DNA of 64,000 bases from Hoeflea_A sp965228435 (GCA_965228435.1 OZ245818.1:868001-932000), one strand, 5' to 3'. Positions 25,837 to 35,555 are shown, numbered from the stretch's first letter. The notes: a model not told the origin generated them from the sequence alone. Program-made: numbers and translations.

Positions 25837-27824
25837 TCGATCGGGCGGTCAGGTCCGGCGCGGCCTTCTGGGTCCTGCTCTTCGGTGTCACCTGGGCTTT
25901 GTCGAGCTATTCTTTCCAGCTTTACAAGGCGCTCGATGCGCGGTGGATCATCCGCTTTCCGAAGAAATGGGAGCTGCCGCTCGAGGACTGGATCAGCGAT
26001 TTTCTCGACTGGCTGGTCGAAAGCGCCGGCTTTTTTTTCTTCTCCTTCAAGGACCTGACCCGCGCCATTGCGGCCGCGATCGAGGCCCCCTACCAGGCCC
26101 TTCGAAATCTTCTGATCGAAGGCTTTCAGTCCGGATTGGGCGACACCGCCGTGGAGATTGCCCCTTCGCTCAGCTGGATTGCGGTGATCGTCACGGTGGC
26201 AGCGATCGGGCACTATGCCAGAGATTGGGCTCTGGCGGCACTTGTCGGCGCCTGCTTTGCCTACCTGGCTGTCTTCGGCCAATGGGAAAGCGCCATGATC
26301 ACCCTCGCCTCCGTCCTGATCGCCGTGCCAATCGGCGCCGTCGGCGGCCTGGCGCTGGGCATTGGGGCCTATCGCGCCCCGTGGTTCGACCGCCTCCTGC
26401 GACCGGTGCTCGATCTGATGCAGACCGTGCCGGTCTTTGCCTATTTGGTGCCGATCCTCATTCTCTTCGGTTTCGGCCCCGTCGCGGCGCTGATCGCTAC
26501 CGTGATCTATGCCATGCCGCCCATGGTGCGGGTGACAATCGTCGCGCTCCACGGCGTACCGCAGGAGATTGTCGAGGCAGGCCGTATGGCCGGCTGCACA
26601 CGACGCCAATTGATGTGGAAGGTGCTGGTCCCCTCGGCAACCCCAACGCTCATGGTCGGGGTCAACCAGGTCATCATGCTGACGCTCAACATGGTGATCA
26701 TCGCCTCAATGATCGGCGCAGGCGGCCTCGGCTTCGACGTCCTGTCGAGCCTGCGCAAACTCGATATCGGCGGCGGCATCGAAGCCGGTCTCGCCATTGT
26801 CGTCATGGCGATCGCCCTGGACCGGGCAAGCCAGGCATTTGCCAACCGGGAAGAGCGGCACGCGCCGACAGGTCACATTTTGAAGCGTCATCCCTGGTCC
26901 GGCACGGTGGTGCTGGTGATCGGAGCCACGCTCATCCTTGGCCGCTTCGTTCCGGCGGTCCAGACCTATCCCGATGCATTGACCATTACCACCGGTCCTT
27001 TCTGGTCGAGCGCGATCGAGTGGATCAACGTCAATTTCTTCGACACGTTCGAGGCCATCAAGACGTTCATCCTGCAGTGGCTGTTATTGCCGGTGAAGAA
27101 GTTTTTCAGCGGCATACCCTGGGCCTGGGGCATTATCGCGACCGGACTGATTGCCTGGCGCGTCGGCGGCTGGAAACTCGGCCTGCTCGCCGCGGCGCTG
27201 ATGGCCTTTATCGCTGCCTCGGGCCTATGGGCGAAAGCCATGGTCACAATCTATCTATGCGGCGTATCGGGTCTGCTCGCCACGGTGATCGGCATTCCTT
27301 TGGGTGTCTGGGCGGCGGAAAGTCCGCGAGCGGGTCGGGTCATACTCGGCCTGATGGACACGCTGCAGACCCTGCCGAGCTTCGTCTATCTCATACCGGT
27401 GGTGATGCTGTTTCGCGTGGGCGATTTCAGCGCCATGATCGCGGTTACTCTCTACGCACTCGCGCCGGCGGTGCGGTATGCGGCCCACGGCGTGCGAGAA
27501 GTCCCGCCCGAGCTGATCGAGGCCGGACTGGTCTCAGGTTGCACCAAACGCCAGCTCCTGTGGCGCATCAAGCTTCCGCTGGCGACACCGCAACTGCTGC
27601 TGGGCCTCAACCAGACGATCATGCTGGCGTTGTCCATGCTGGTGATTACCGCGCTCGTCGGAACCCGTGACCTGGGCCAGGAGGTCTATATCGCGCTGAC
27701 CAAAGCCAATGCCGGTCAAGGGATTGTTGCAGGTCTCTCGGTCGCCTTCATCGCCATCGTAGCAGACCGCGTCGTCAACGCCCTGGCCGAGGGCCAGCGA
27801 AAGAGGCTGGGATTATCGACATGA
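25833..27824 (+). CDS. fused double-domain betaine-type ABC permease (two ProW modules)
   Basis: This 663-residue membrane protein contains two successive ProW-type permease modules. Each has an EAA loop: EAGRMAGCTRRQLMWKV in the first half and EAGLVSGCTKRQLLWRI in the second. Several hydrophobic segments flank both. A normal ProW is about 280-350 residues and works as a homodimer; here the dimer is encoded as one polypeptide, so the two halves can differ. It overlaps the ATPase gene and the following phosphotransferase gene by 4 bp each, which shows tight coupling. Confidence 0.92.
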   Translation: MIDRAVRSGAAFWVLLFGVTWALSSYSFQLYKALDARWIIRFPKKWELPLEDWISDFLDWLVESAGFFFFSFKDLTRAIAAAIEAPYQALRNLLIEGFQSGLGDTAVEIAPSLSWIAVIVTVAAIGHYARDWALAALVGACFAYLAVFGQWESAMITLASVLIAVPIGAVGGLALGIGAYRAPWFDRLLRPVLDLMQTVPVFAYLVPILILFGFGPVAALIATVIYAMPPMVRVTIVALHGVPQEIVEAGRMAGCTRRQLMWKVLVPSATPTLMVGVNQVIMLTLNMVIIASMIGAGGLGFDVLSSLRKLDIGGGIEAGLAIVVMAIALDRASQAFANREERHAPTGHILKRHPWSGTVVLVIGATLILGRFVPAVQTYPDALTITTGPFWSSAIEWINVNFFDTFEAIKTFILQWLLLPVKKFFSGIPWAWGIIATGLIAWRVGGWKLGLLAAALMAFIAASGLWAKAMVTIYLCGVSGLLATVIGIPLGVWAAESPRAGRVILGLMDTLQTLPSFVYLIPVVMLFRVGDFSAMIAVTLYALAPAVRYAAHGVREVPPELIEAGLVSGCTKRQLLWRIKLPLATPQLLLGLNQTIMLALSMLVITALVGTRDLGQEVYIALTKANAGQGIVAGLSVAFIAIVADRVVNALAEGQRKRLGLST

Positions 27825-28693
27825 GCGAGGCAATCGAACGGGCAGCGCGACTGAGCTGCTTCAATGATCCGCAAGACATTCAGGGACTTGGTGGCGGAAT
27901 CACCAACGTGAACCTGACCGTGCGTGATGGCGGGCGCCGATACGTGGTGCGCCTCGGAGACGATATTCCCGAGCATGGCGTTTTGCGCTGGAACGAGCTG
28001 GCGATCAGTCGCGCGGCCGAGGCAGCCGGTGTCTCACCGGCCGTCGTTCACAGCGAACCGGGTGTGCTGGTGCTCGACTTCATCGAGGCGCAAACCTACG
28101 ACGAAGCCGCCGTACGCGATCCGGCCAACCTGCCGCGCATTCTGGACCTGATCGCCCGAACCCATCGAGAAATCGGTCTTCACCTGACCACGCCTGTCCT
28201 TGCCTTTTGGCCATTCCAGGTCAACCGCACCTATGCCACCCGGCTGACGGCAGAGAATTCAAAGCATGCGTCGTTGCTGCCTGACCTGATGGCCGAGCAG
28301 GATCGGCTCGAGGCCGCAACGGGTCCCGTGGAGATCGTCATCGGCCACAACGATCTGCTTGCCGCGAACATCCTCGATGACGGCGGCCGGCTTTGGTTGA
28401 TCGACTGGGAATATGGTGGCTTCAACACGCCGCTCTTCGACCTGGCTGGCCTGGCCGGCAATAACGGCCTTGGCGAAGCCCAGGAACGGGCCATGCTGGA
28501 GGCCTATTTCGACGCGCCACCGGATCACAAATGGCACCCCTACCAGGCCATGAAATGCGTGTCCCTGCTGCGCGAGACCCTTTGGTCGATGACGTCGGAA
28601 ATCCACTCAAAGATCGACTTCGACTATGCCGCCTATACCGCCGAAAACCTTACCCGGTTCAAAGCCGCCCTCGACGACTTCCGCAATACATGA
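27821..28693 (+). CDS. choline/ethanolamine kinase-like phosphotransferase, copy 2
   Basis: This 290-residue choline-kinase-like enzyme has GGGITNVNLTV near residues 25-35, the catalytic HNDLLAANIL (HxDxxxxN) and the metal motif LIDWEYGGFNTPLFDLA. It is related to the copy at 21893 but diverged, so the substrates may differ. It overlaps the permease gene by 4 bp and precedes the second dehydrogenase gene by 7 bp. Coupling of a kinase to an importer suggests trapping of the imported amine by phosphorylation. Confidence 0.9.
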   Translation: MSEAIERAARLSCFNDPQDIQGLGGGITNVNLTVRDGGRRYVVRLGDDIPEHGVLRWNELAISRAAEAAGVSPAVVHSEPGVLVLDFIEAQTYDEAAVRDPANLPRILDLIARTHREIGLHLTTPVLAFWPFQVNRTYATRLTAENSKHASLLPDLMAEQDRLEAATGPVEIVIGHNDLLAANILDDGGRLWLIDWEYGGFNTPLFDLAGLAGNNGLGEAQERAMLEAYFDAPPDHKWHPYQAMKCVSLLRETLWSMTSEIHSKIDFDYAAYTAENLTRFKAALDDFRNT

Positions 28694-28700
28694 GGCCCGA

Positions 28701-31133
28701 ATGACGCTCCCCTCCTCGTCCAAAATCATCATCATCGGCGGCGGAATCGTCGGGTGCTCGACCGCCTATCACCTGGCAAAGATGGGCCAGGAGGTGCTGC
28801 TGCTGGAAAAAGCGCAGCTGACATCCGGCTCGACCTGGCACGCGGCCGGCCTGGTGGGTCAGTTGCGCAGCAATGCCAACATCACCCAGCTCCTGGGCTA
28901 TTCGATCGAGCTCTACGACACGCTGGAAGCCGAAACCGGCCTTGCCACCGGCTGGAAAATGAATGGTGGATTGCGGCTGGCTTGCAATGAAGAGCGCTGG
29001 ACAGAGGTCCGGCGGCAGGCGACGACTGCTCACAGTTTCGGCCTCGACATGCAGTTGCTGAGCCCACAGGAGGCGCAGGACCTGTGGCCCCTGATGGACA
29101 TCGGCGACGTGGTCGGCGCTGCGTTCCTGCCCACCGATGGACAGGCCAGCCCCTCGGACATCACCCAGGCGCTGGCACGGGGCGCTCGCAGGGCCGGCGC
29201 GCAGCTCATCGAAAACACCGCCGTCACCGAGATCCTCACCGACAAGGGCCGCATCACCGGCGTGCGGACCTCCACCGGCGACGTGAGTTGTGAAAAGCTG
29301 GTTCTGTGCTGCGGACAATGGACCCGCGACTTTGCCGCCACCATCGGCGTCAGCGTGCCGCTCGTCTCCGTCGAACATCAATACATGATCACCGAGCCGT
29401 TCGGGGTGGCATCCAACCTGCCCACGCTGCGTGATCCGGATCGGCTGACCTATTACAAAGAAGAGGTCGGGGGCCTGATCATGGGCGGCTACGAGCCCAA
29501 CGGCATCGCCTGGGCCAGGGACGGCATTCCGGAGCCGTTCGATTTCCAGCTTCTGGAAAGCAATTTCGATCATTTCGAGCAACTGGTCGAACTGGCTTTG
29601 CCGCGCGTACCCGCTCTCGAAAGCGCCGGCATCAAACAGTTGATCAATGGCCCCGAGAGTTTCACGCCGGACGGGAACTTCATCCTTGGCGAGGCTCCCG
29701 AAATGGACAACGTGTTCATCGGTGCAGGCTTCAACGCCTTCGGCATCGCATCCGGCGGCGGCGCCGGCATGGCCCTGGCCGAATGGGTGGCCGAGGGTGC
29801 CCCACCCTACGATCTGTGGCCGGTGGATATTCGCCGCTTCGGCCGCCCGCATCAGGACACCGACTGGGTGCGCACACGCACGCTGGAAGCCTATGGCAAG
29901 CATTACACGATGGCCTGGCCGTCGGAGGAAAACGAGAGTGGGCGCCCCTGCCGCCGGTCGCCGCTTTACTCCACGCTCAAGGCCTCCGGCGCCGTGTTCG
30001 GTGAAAAGCTGGGCTGGGAACGGCCGAACTGGTTCGCCGAAACAGGCGAAGAAGCACGGGACATCTACACCTTCCAGCGGCCGAACTGGCACAAACCGGT
30101 TGGCCGGGAACACCAGGCTGCGCGGGAGGCGGCGGTCCTGTTCGACCAAACGTCCTTCGCCAAATTCATCCTCAAGGGTCCCGATGCCGAGGCTGCGCTC
30201 GGCTGGATCGCAGCCAACCGCGTCGACCGGCCGGTGGGCAGCATCGTCTACACCCAGATGCTCAACGATCACGGTGGCATCGAATGCGACCTGACCTGCG
30301 TGCGCACCGCGCCCGACGAGTATTACATCGTCACCGGAACCGGCTTCGCCACCCATGATTTCGACTGGATCCGGCGCAACATTCCGTCCGGTCTCAATGC
30401 CCAGCTCGTGGACGTTACTTCGTCCAACACGGTTTTGTCCCTGTTCGGACCCAAGGCACGCGCGATCCTGTCGGCCTGCACCCGCAGCGATGTCGGCCAT
30501 GATGCCTTTGCTTTCGGTCAGGCGCGTCGGATTGGCATTGCCGGCTGCCCGGTCCTTGCGATGCGCATCACCTATGTGGGCGAGTTGGGCTGGGAGCTGC
30601 ACTTGCCGACCGAATACGCGCTCACGGTTTACGACGCGCTGCACCGGGCCGGTGCGGAGCACGGATTGCGGAACGCTGGCTATCGCGCCATCGAAACGCT
30701 CAGGCTTGAAAAGGGCTACCGCGCCTGGGGCTCGGATATCGGACCGGATCACACGCCCGACGAGGCCGGCCTCGGCTGGGCGGTCAAGATGAAGTCGAAC
30801 ATCGACTTCAAGGGTCGAGGCGCTGTGCAGGCGCAGCGGTCCAACGGTGTGAAAAAGATGCTGACAACGTTCACCGCGGCACCCGATGTCATCCTGTCCG
30901 GCCGTGAAACGATATACCGAAACGGTGAACGATGCGGCTGGCTGAGTTCCGGCGGCTACGGCCACACCATCGGCAGGAGCATCGGGATGGGTTATGTCCG
31001 CCATCCCGATGGCGTCACTCGCGATTACGTCCTTTCAGGCACCTACGAACTGGAAGTCGCGACGGAGCGCGTGCCAGCCGATGCAACGCTTGAGCCGCTC
31101 TACGATCCGACGATGGCGCGTATCAAGGCGTAG
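28701..31133 (+). CDS. FAD-dependent dimethylglycine/sarcosine dehydrogenase-like protein, copy 2
   Basis: This 810-residue protein has the same layout as copy 1: an FAD domain starting IIIIGGGIVGCSTAYHLAKM, a flavin-site region TWHAAGLVGQLRSN, and a GcvT-like C-terminal half with GELGWELHLPTEYA. The ATG at 28701 gives a short N-terminus before the FAD motif; an upstream reading frame from 28626 lies inside the kinase gene. It ends the ABC operon. The two copies differ throughout, so they may take successive demethylation steps, for example dimethylglycine then sarcosine, or two different amines. Confidence 0.9.
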   Translation: MTLPSSSKIIIIGGGIVGCSTAYHLAKMGQEVLLLEKAQLTSGSTWHAAGLVGQLRSNANITQLLGYSIELYDTLEAETGLATGWKMNGGLRLACNEERWTEVRRQATTAHSFGLDMQLLSPQEAQDLWPLMDIGDVVGAAFLPTDGQASPSDITQALARGARRAGAQLIENTAVTEILTDKGRITGVRTSTGDVSCEKLVLCCGQWTRDFAATIGVSVPLVSVEHQYMITEPFGVASNLPTLRDPDRLTYYKEEVGGLIMGGYEPNGIAWARDGIPEPFDFQLLESNFDHFEQLVELALPRVPALESAGIKQLINGPESFTPDGNFILGEAPEMDNVFIGAGFNAFGIASGGGAGMALAEWVAEGAPPYDLWPVDIRRFGRPHQDTDWVRTRTLEAYGKHYTMAWPSEENESGRPCRRSPLYSTLKASGAVFGEKLGWERPNWFAETGEEARDIYTFQRPNWHKPVGREHQAAREAAVLFDQTSFAKFILKGPDAEAALGWIAANRVDRPVGSIVYTQMLNDHGGIECDLTCVRTAPDEYYIVTGTGFATHDFDWIRRNIPSGLNAQLVDVTSSNTVLSLFGPKARAILSACTRSDVGHDAFAFGQARRIGIAGCPVLAMRITYVGELGWELHLPTEYALTVYDALHRAGAEHGLRNAGYRAIETLRLEKGYRAWGSDIGPDHTPDEAGLGWAVKMKSNIDFKGRGAVQAQRSNGVKKMLTTFTAAPDVILSGRETIYRNGERCGWLSSGGYGHTIGRSIGMGYVRHPDGVTRDYVLSGTYELEVATERVPADATLEPLYDPTMARIKA

Positions 31134-31149
31134 AGGCCTGGCCAGCAGG

Positions 31150-31938
31150 TCAGAGTGACGCCGAGAAATCCAGAATGGTTCGGGCGAAGGCATCGGGCTC
31201 CTCCAGGTGTGGCGAATGTCCCGAAGCTTCGAATGTGTGGTACTTGGCGACCGGCGCTTGGTCGGCAAGCCAACGCGCGGTCGCGGCCGCATAAGCCCGG
31301 CTGGCGTTGCCATGGGCTGCGAGAAGCGGCACGGGCAGTTGCTTGACAGCCTCGCGGGCATCGGCCGCCAGCAGCGATTCCCACATGGCGACCATCGCGA
31401 GCGGATCGTTTGAGGCAATGCATTTCACCGCGTGATCGAAGGGAAAATCTGCAGGCCCTTGCCTTTCGGCGAACATGCCTGCCACGATTGCCGGAATGCA
31501 GGCCGACCAGTGATTGCGGAATCGGGCTGTCGTCGAGAGACAGGCGTCGCGATCGCGATCGCGTAGACCAAGTGTCCAGTCGGCGTCGTTGACGAGTTTG
31601 GGGCTCATGTCGACCGAGACCATGCCAACGATTCGCCCGTCATGTCCGTTGGCCAGGTGATGCCAGCCCACGGCGGCCCCCAATGACCAACCGACCAGAA
31701 TGACGTCGCGCAGATCCTCTGCTTCGAGCAGGTTCGCCAGCGCCTCCGCGGACATGGCAACCGTCGGTGTGCCGTTCACATTTCTGCCGTGACCGGGCAA
31801 GTCTGGCGCGATGCAGTGAAAACCGCCGGCCAGTCGGTCGAACTGGTTGGCAAACACCGATGCGTCCATCGTCCAGCCATGAAGAAAGACGACGGGCTGA
31901 CCCGCCCCGGCCTCACGAAAAGGCGGAACCGGGCTCAT
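31150..31938 (-). CDS. alpha/beta-hydrolase fold protein
   Basis: This 262-residue hydrolase has the oxyanion segment VFLHGWTMDASVF near residues 17-29, the nucleophile elbow GWSLGA and a late His in ASGHSPHLEEP. It starts directly after the livM stop codon with no gap, so it belongs to the ABC operon. It may cleave an ester, lactone or amide of the imported compound. The sequence is of the general BioH/MhpC type and the substrate cannot be told. Confidence 0.87.
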   Translation of the reverse strand: MSPVPPFREAGAGQPVVFLHGWTMDASVFANQFDRLAGGFHCIAPDLPGHGRNVNGTPTVAMSAEALANLLEAEDLRDVILVGWSLGAAVGWHHLANGHDGRIVGMVSVDMSPKLVNDADWTLGLRDRDRDACLSTTARFRNHWSACIPAIVAGMFAERQGPADFPFDHAVKCIASNDPLAMVAMWESLLAADAREAVKQLPVPLLAAHGNASRAYAAATARWLADQAPVAKYHTFEASGHSPHLEEPDAFARTILDFSASL

Positions 31939-32997
31939 CTACGAGGCGCCGCGCAGGCGGCCGACAATGCCGGAGGGGAAGAAATAGACGCTGAGCACGA
32001 AAAGCACGCCGAGCCACAGCAGCCACCGGTCCGGATTGAGCAGATCCGGCACCAGCGGCAGCGCGCTGGTGGCTTCAGCTGCTACACCCATCAAATTCTG
32101 CAGATAGTTCTGAGCGACCACGAACAGGACGGCACCAATGACCGCCCCGTACATGGTGCCCATGCCGCCGATGACGACCATCAGGAGAATGTCGATCATG
32201 ATCTCGAAGCTCAGTGTTGTGTCCGGGCCAACATAGCGCAGCCAGATGGCAAACAGCGAGCCGGAAACTGCGGCAACGGCTGCCGAGATGCAAGTCGCGG
32301 TGGTCCGGTAGACAACCACGCGGTAGCCGATCGACTCGGCGCGGAAGTCGTTTTCGCGGATCGCTTGCAGCACCCGACCAAAGGGCGAGTTGACGATTCG
32401 CAGCAGCATCAGGAACAGGATCAGCGAGCCGAAGAAAATCAGGTAGTAATTGAGCAGCTTGCCATTCAGGCGCACGCCGAACAGCTTTTCGTCAGCCAGT
32501 TTGAACGCCGGCGTCAATTCCCGCGGGATCTTGTAGTTGAGCCCGTCCTCGCCGCCGGTGAGGCCGGAGAGCTGACTGACCAGCACGGCAACTGCCGAGG
32601 CCACGGCGAGTGTGATCATGGCGAAGAAGATCGCCCTCACCCGCAGGCTGAACAGGCCGATGATCAGCGCCAGGATGGCCGCGACGACGGCGCCGGCCAG
32701 AGTGCCGACGATCAGCGCGTCGAAACTTCGGCCCATATGGGTCGAGGCCAGCGCCACGCCATAGGCGCCGATGCCGAAAAACATTGTATGCGCGAAGCTG
32801 ACAATGCCACCATAGCCGAGCATCAGGTCGTAGCTGGCGACCAGCGCCACGAAGATGCAGATGCGCGCCGCTGTTTCCATCGAGCGGGTGCCTGGGAACA
32901 GGAAGGGCGCGAAAGCCAATCCGATCAGGATGACCAACAATACGATCGAAAGGGCGCGGCTGCGCGGTTTGTCGCCTGAGAGCAGATTCACCAGCAT
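31939..32997 (-). CDS. livM: branched-chain amino acid-type ABC permease LivM
   Basis: This 352-residue polytopic membrane protein has many hydrophobic helices and the LivM hallmark GYGGIVSFAHTMFFGIGAYG, with the permease loop GRVLQAIREND near residues 225-235. It forms the inner-membrane channel with LivH. It lies 1 bp after livH and directly before the hydrolase gene. Transporters of this class carry branched-chain amino acids, amides, urea or aromatic acids. Confidence 0.93.
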   Translation of the reverse strand: MLVNLLSGDKPRSRALSIVLLVILIGLAFAPFLFPGTRSMETAARICIFVALVASYDLMLGYGGIVSFAHTMFFGIGAYGVALASTHMGRSFDALIVGTLAGAVVAAILALIIGLFSLRVRAIFFAMITLAVASAVAVLVSQLSGLTGGEDGLNYKIPRELTPAFKLADEKLFGVRLNGKLLNYYLIFFGSLILFLMLLRIVNSPFGRVLQAIRENDFRAESIGYRVVVYRTTATCISAAVAAVSGSLFAIWLRYVGPDTTLSFEIMIDILLMVVIGGMGTMYGAVIGAVLFVVAQNYLQNLMGVAAEATSALPLVPDLLNPDRWLLWLGVLFVLSVYFFPSGIVGRLRGAS

Positions 32998-32998
32998 G

Positions 32999-34030
32999 TC
33001 ACTTGGCCTTCACGACGGGCATCATGCCCTGCGGGCGCCACATCAGGATCGCCACCATCAGTCCGATGTTGGAGACCAGCGCCAGTTTGGGTTCCAGAAA
33101 CGCGATGTAGTTCTGCATCAGCCCGACCAGAAGCGCACCGATGAAGCAGCCTTCGACCGAACCGAGGCCACCGATGATGACGACGATGAAGACCAGGATC
33201 ATGATCTGCTGCCCCATATGGGCGGTGACGACTTCCTGATAGAGCCCCCACATGACGCCGCCGAGACCGGCGAGCGCCGAACCGGCGATGAAGACGCCGA
33301 TGAAGACCAGCCGCAAACGGTAGCCTAGCGCCTCGACCATTTCGCCGTTTTCGACGCCGGCGCGCACGATCAGCCCGATCTTGGTGTTCTTCAGCACCCA
33401 GCGCATGGCGACGACCAGCACCAGGCCGACAGCGACGGCAAGCAGCCGGTACTTCTCGATGGCTGCTCCGGCAAAGGTGAAGGCACCTTTCAAGGTTTCA
33501 GGCCGGGTCAGGAAGATCTCGTCCGGCCCCCAGACCACGTGAATAAGCTGCTCGACTATGATCAGGCCGCCCATGGTCACCAGGATCTGCTTCAGATGGG
33601 CGCCGTAAACAGGCTTGACGATGACCCGCTCGAAAGCCCAGCCCATGACGGCCGTCGCGGCCATCGCACCGAAGACGGCGACCAGCACCGCAGTCAGGTT
33701 GAGCAGGACCGACGGCGCTTCGGCCATGGAGCCAAGGGAAAACAGGATCGTGACGCCGACAAAGGCGCCGACCGAAATGAAGGCGCCGTGGCCGAAATTG
33801 ATGACGTCCATCAGGCCGAAGACAAGAGTCAGGCCGGACGCCATGATGAAGATCATCATGCCCATGGCCAGACCGGACACGGTCAACGTCAGCCAGGAGG
33901 ACGGGTTGGCGATCGACAGGAAGCCGAGGACGATGAGCACAGGCACGAGCAGCAGCGGTGCATGCGGCGCCAGCCTCTCGATGAACGAGGTCTCCTGGAT
34001 CGTCGGAGCGTGTTCGGGTGCGACGCTCAT
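32999..34030 (-). CDS. livH: branched-chain amino acid-type ABC permease LivH
   Basis: This 343-residue membrane permease has the LivH signatures GLTLVFGLMDVINFGHGAF and a C-terminal GGLGSVEGCFIGALLVGL. Its start overlaps the livF stop by 4 bp (ATGA). It has a slightly long, mostly hydrophilic N-terminus of about 28 residues before the first membrane helix. Confidence 0.93.
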   Translation of the reverse strand: MSVAPEHAPTIQETSFIERLAPHAPLLLVPVLIVLGFLSIANPSSWLTLTVSGLAMGMMIFIMASGLTLVFGLMDVINFGHGAFISVGAFVGVTILFSLGSMAEAPSVLLNLTAVLVAVFGAMAATAVMGWAFERVIVKPVYGAHLKQILVTMGGLIIVEQLIHVVWGPDEIFLTRPETLKGAFTFAGAAIEKYRLLAVAVGLVLVVAMRWVLKNTKIGLIVRAGVENGEMVEALGYRLRLVFIGVFIAGSALAGLGGVMWGLYQEVVTAHMGQQIMILVFIVVIIGGLGSVEGCFIGALLVGLMQNYIAFLEPKLALVSNIGLMVAILMWRPQGMMPVVKAK

Positions 34031-34749
34031 GCTGCCTCCATGCTCAGGCCCATCAGCCGTTCCTGCAGGTCCGCGTTTCCGGCCAGTTCGGCCATGGCCC
34101 CGGACCAGACGATGCGGCCATCATCCATGACGGCGCAGCTGTCGCCGAGCGCCTTGGCAACGGCGAAGTTCTGTTCAACCAGAAGGATCGATGATCCTTG
34201 CGCCTTGAGATCGCGCAGCGCACCGACCAGCGTGCCGATGATTGCCGGCGCCAGTCCCTTGGTCGGTTCATCGATCAGGTAAAGCCGGCGTTCCTCGGCC
34301 ATGGCGCGGGCGATCGACAGCATCTGCTTCTGGCCACCCGACAAATTGCCGGCAGCGTTGTTCCAGAATGTCTTGAGCGGCGGAAATGTCTTGAACAGCC
34401 AGGCCAGGCGCTCGTCCGAAATCGGACCGCTCGCGGCTGCGAGCGCCATGTTTTCCTCGACCGTCAGGTCGGAAAAGATGCCCATGTCCTCAGGCACGAA
34501 ACCAATACCCTGGCGGGCGATGGCCGGTGTCGGCATGGCTGTGATATCGGTGCCGCCGAACGTGATCGACCCCTGATGAGCCCGCCACAGGCCCATAATC
34601 GTGCGCAAGGTGGTCGTTTTGCCGACGCCATTGCGGCCGAGCAGCATGGTGACGCCGCCTTCCGGTACCTGAAGGTCGACGCCCTGCAGGATGTGATACT
34701 GGGCGATGTTGGCGTGAACGCCGGCCAGCGTCAGGATCGGATCAGACAT
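34027..34749 (-). CDS. livF: branched-chain amino acid-type ABC ATPase LivF
   Basis: This 240-residue ATPase has Walker A GRNGVGKTT near residues 36-44, signature LSGGQKQMLSIARAM and Walker B YLIDEPTKGLAP, the last typical of LivF. The ATG at 34749 overlaps the livG stop by 8 bp; an upstream TTG at 34755 is less likely. Confidence 0.93.
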   Translation of the reverse strand: MSDPILTLAGVHANIAQYHILQGVDLQVPEGGVTMLLGRNGVGKTTTLRTIMGLWRAHQGSITFGGTDITAMPTPAIARQGIGFVPEDMGIFSDLTVEENMALAAASGPISDERLAWLFKTFPPLKTFWNNAAGNLSGGQKQMLSIARAMAEERRLYLIDEPTKGLAPAIIGTLVGALRDLKAQGSSILLVEQNFAVAKALGDSCAVMDDGRIVWSGAMAELAGNADLQERLMGLSMEAA

Positions 34750-35506
34750 CGGCAAGCTCCTTGCCCATATAGGCTTCCTGTACGACGTCCGAAGCCATCA
34801 CCTCGGCCGGTGGCCCATCGGCAGCAAGTGCACCGTTGTGCAGCACGATTATGCGGTCGGCGAGCGTGCGGATGACGTCCATCTTGTGCTCGACCAGCAG
34901 AATCGTGCGGCTCTTGTCCTGCTTCAGTTCGGCGATCAGGTCGAGAACCACAGGCGCCTCATCGACCGACATGCCGGCAGTCGGTTCGTCGAACATGTAA
35001 ACGGTCGGATCGAGAGCGATAAGAAGCGCCACTTCCAGCTTGCGCTGGTCGCCATGGGACAGCGCGGTGACGGTCTGCTCCGCCATGGCGGAGAGCCGAA
35101 CCCTTTCGAGAACTGAAGCGGCCGCGTCGGTGAGTTCACGATGGCCGGTCGCCATGGACCAGAGATTTAGCCCCAGCCCGCGCTTAGCCTGAACCACCAG
35201 CCGGACATTTTCCAGCACTGTCAGGTTGGGAAACAGATTGGTGAGCTGGAACGCCCGACCGATGCCGCGGTCGGTTCGGTCCGAGACCGACAGCCGTGTG
35301 ATGTCATGGCCGTTCAGCTTCACCGTGCCTTCGGTCGCCGGGATCTGACCCGAGATCAGATTGAAATAGGTGGTCTTGCCGGCCCCGTTCGGCCCGACGA
35401 TCGCCGTTGTCTCGCCTTTGGCGAAGGCGCAACTGACGTGATCAACAGCCACGTGGCCGCCGAAGCGAACCGTCAGGTCGCTGGTCTCAAGCACGGTATC
35501 GGTCAT
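34742..35506 (-). CDS. livG: branched-chain amino acid-type ABC ATPase LivG
   Basis: This 254-residue ATPase has Walker A GPNGAGKTT near residues 38-46, an LSHGDQRKLEVALLI signature region and Walker B YMFDEPTAGMS, with the LivG/LptB-type HKMDV switch. It is the first gene after the livK hairpin and is coupled to livF by overlap. Confidence 0.93.
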   Translation of the reverse strand: MTDTVLETSDLTVRFGGHVAVDHVSCAFAKGETTAIVGPNGAGKTTYFNLISGQIPATEGTVKLNGHDITRLSVSDRTDRGIGRAFQLTNLFPNLTVLENVRLVVQAKRGLGLNLWSMATGHRELTDAAASVLERVRLSAMAEQTVTALSHGDQRKLEVALLIALDPTVYMFDEPTAGMSVDEAPVVLDLIAELKQDKSRTILLVEHKMDVIRTLADRIIVLHNGALAADGPPAEVMASDVVQEAYMGKELADV

Positions 35507-35535
35507 GGAATCGCTCCCCCGGGCGGGGATGTTTG

Positions 35536-35555
35536 GGGGCGGCCTGTGCCGCCCC
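35536..35555 (-). other. GC-rich hairpin between livK and livG
   Basis: GGGGCGGC (35536-35543) and GCCGCCCC (35548-35555) form a perfect 8-bp stem with a 4-nt loop just downstream of the livK stop codon. No T-run follows on the minus strand. It probably sets the excess of binding protein over the membrane parts, like the hairpin at 24725. Confidence 0.6.

Noticed and set aside
28659..31004. Long open frame of 781 codons antisense to the second dehydrogenase gene
   Set aside because: It mirrors a clearly coding GC-rich gene, lacks family features, and shows Arg/Ala/Gly-rich composition typical of antisense frames.
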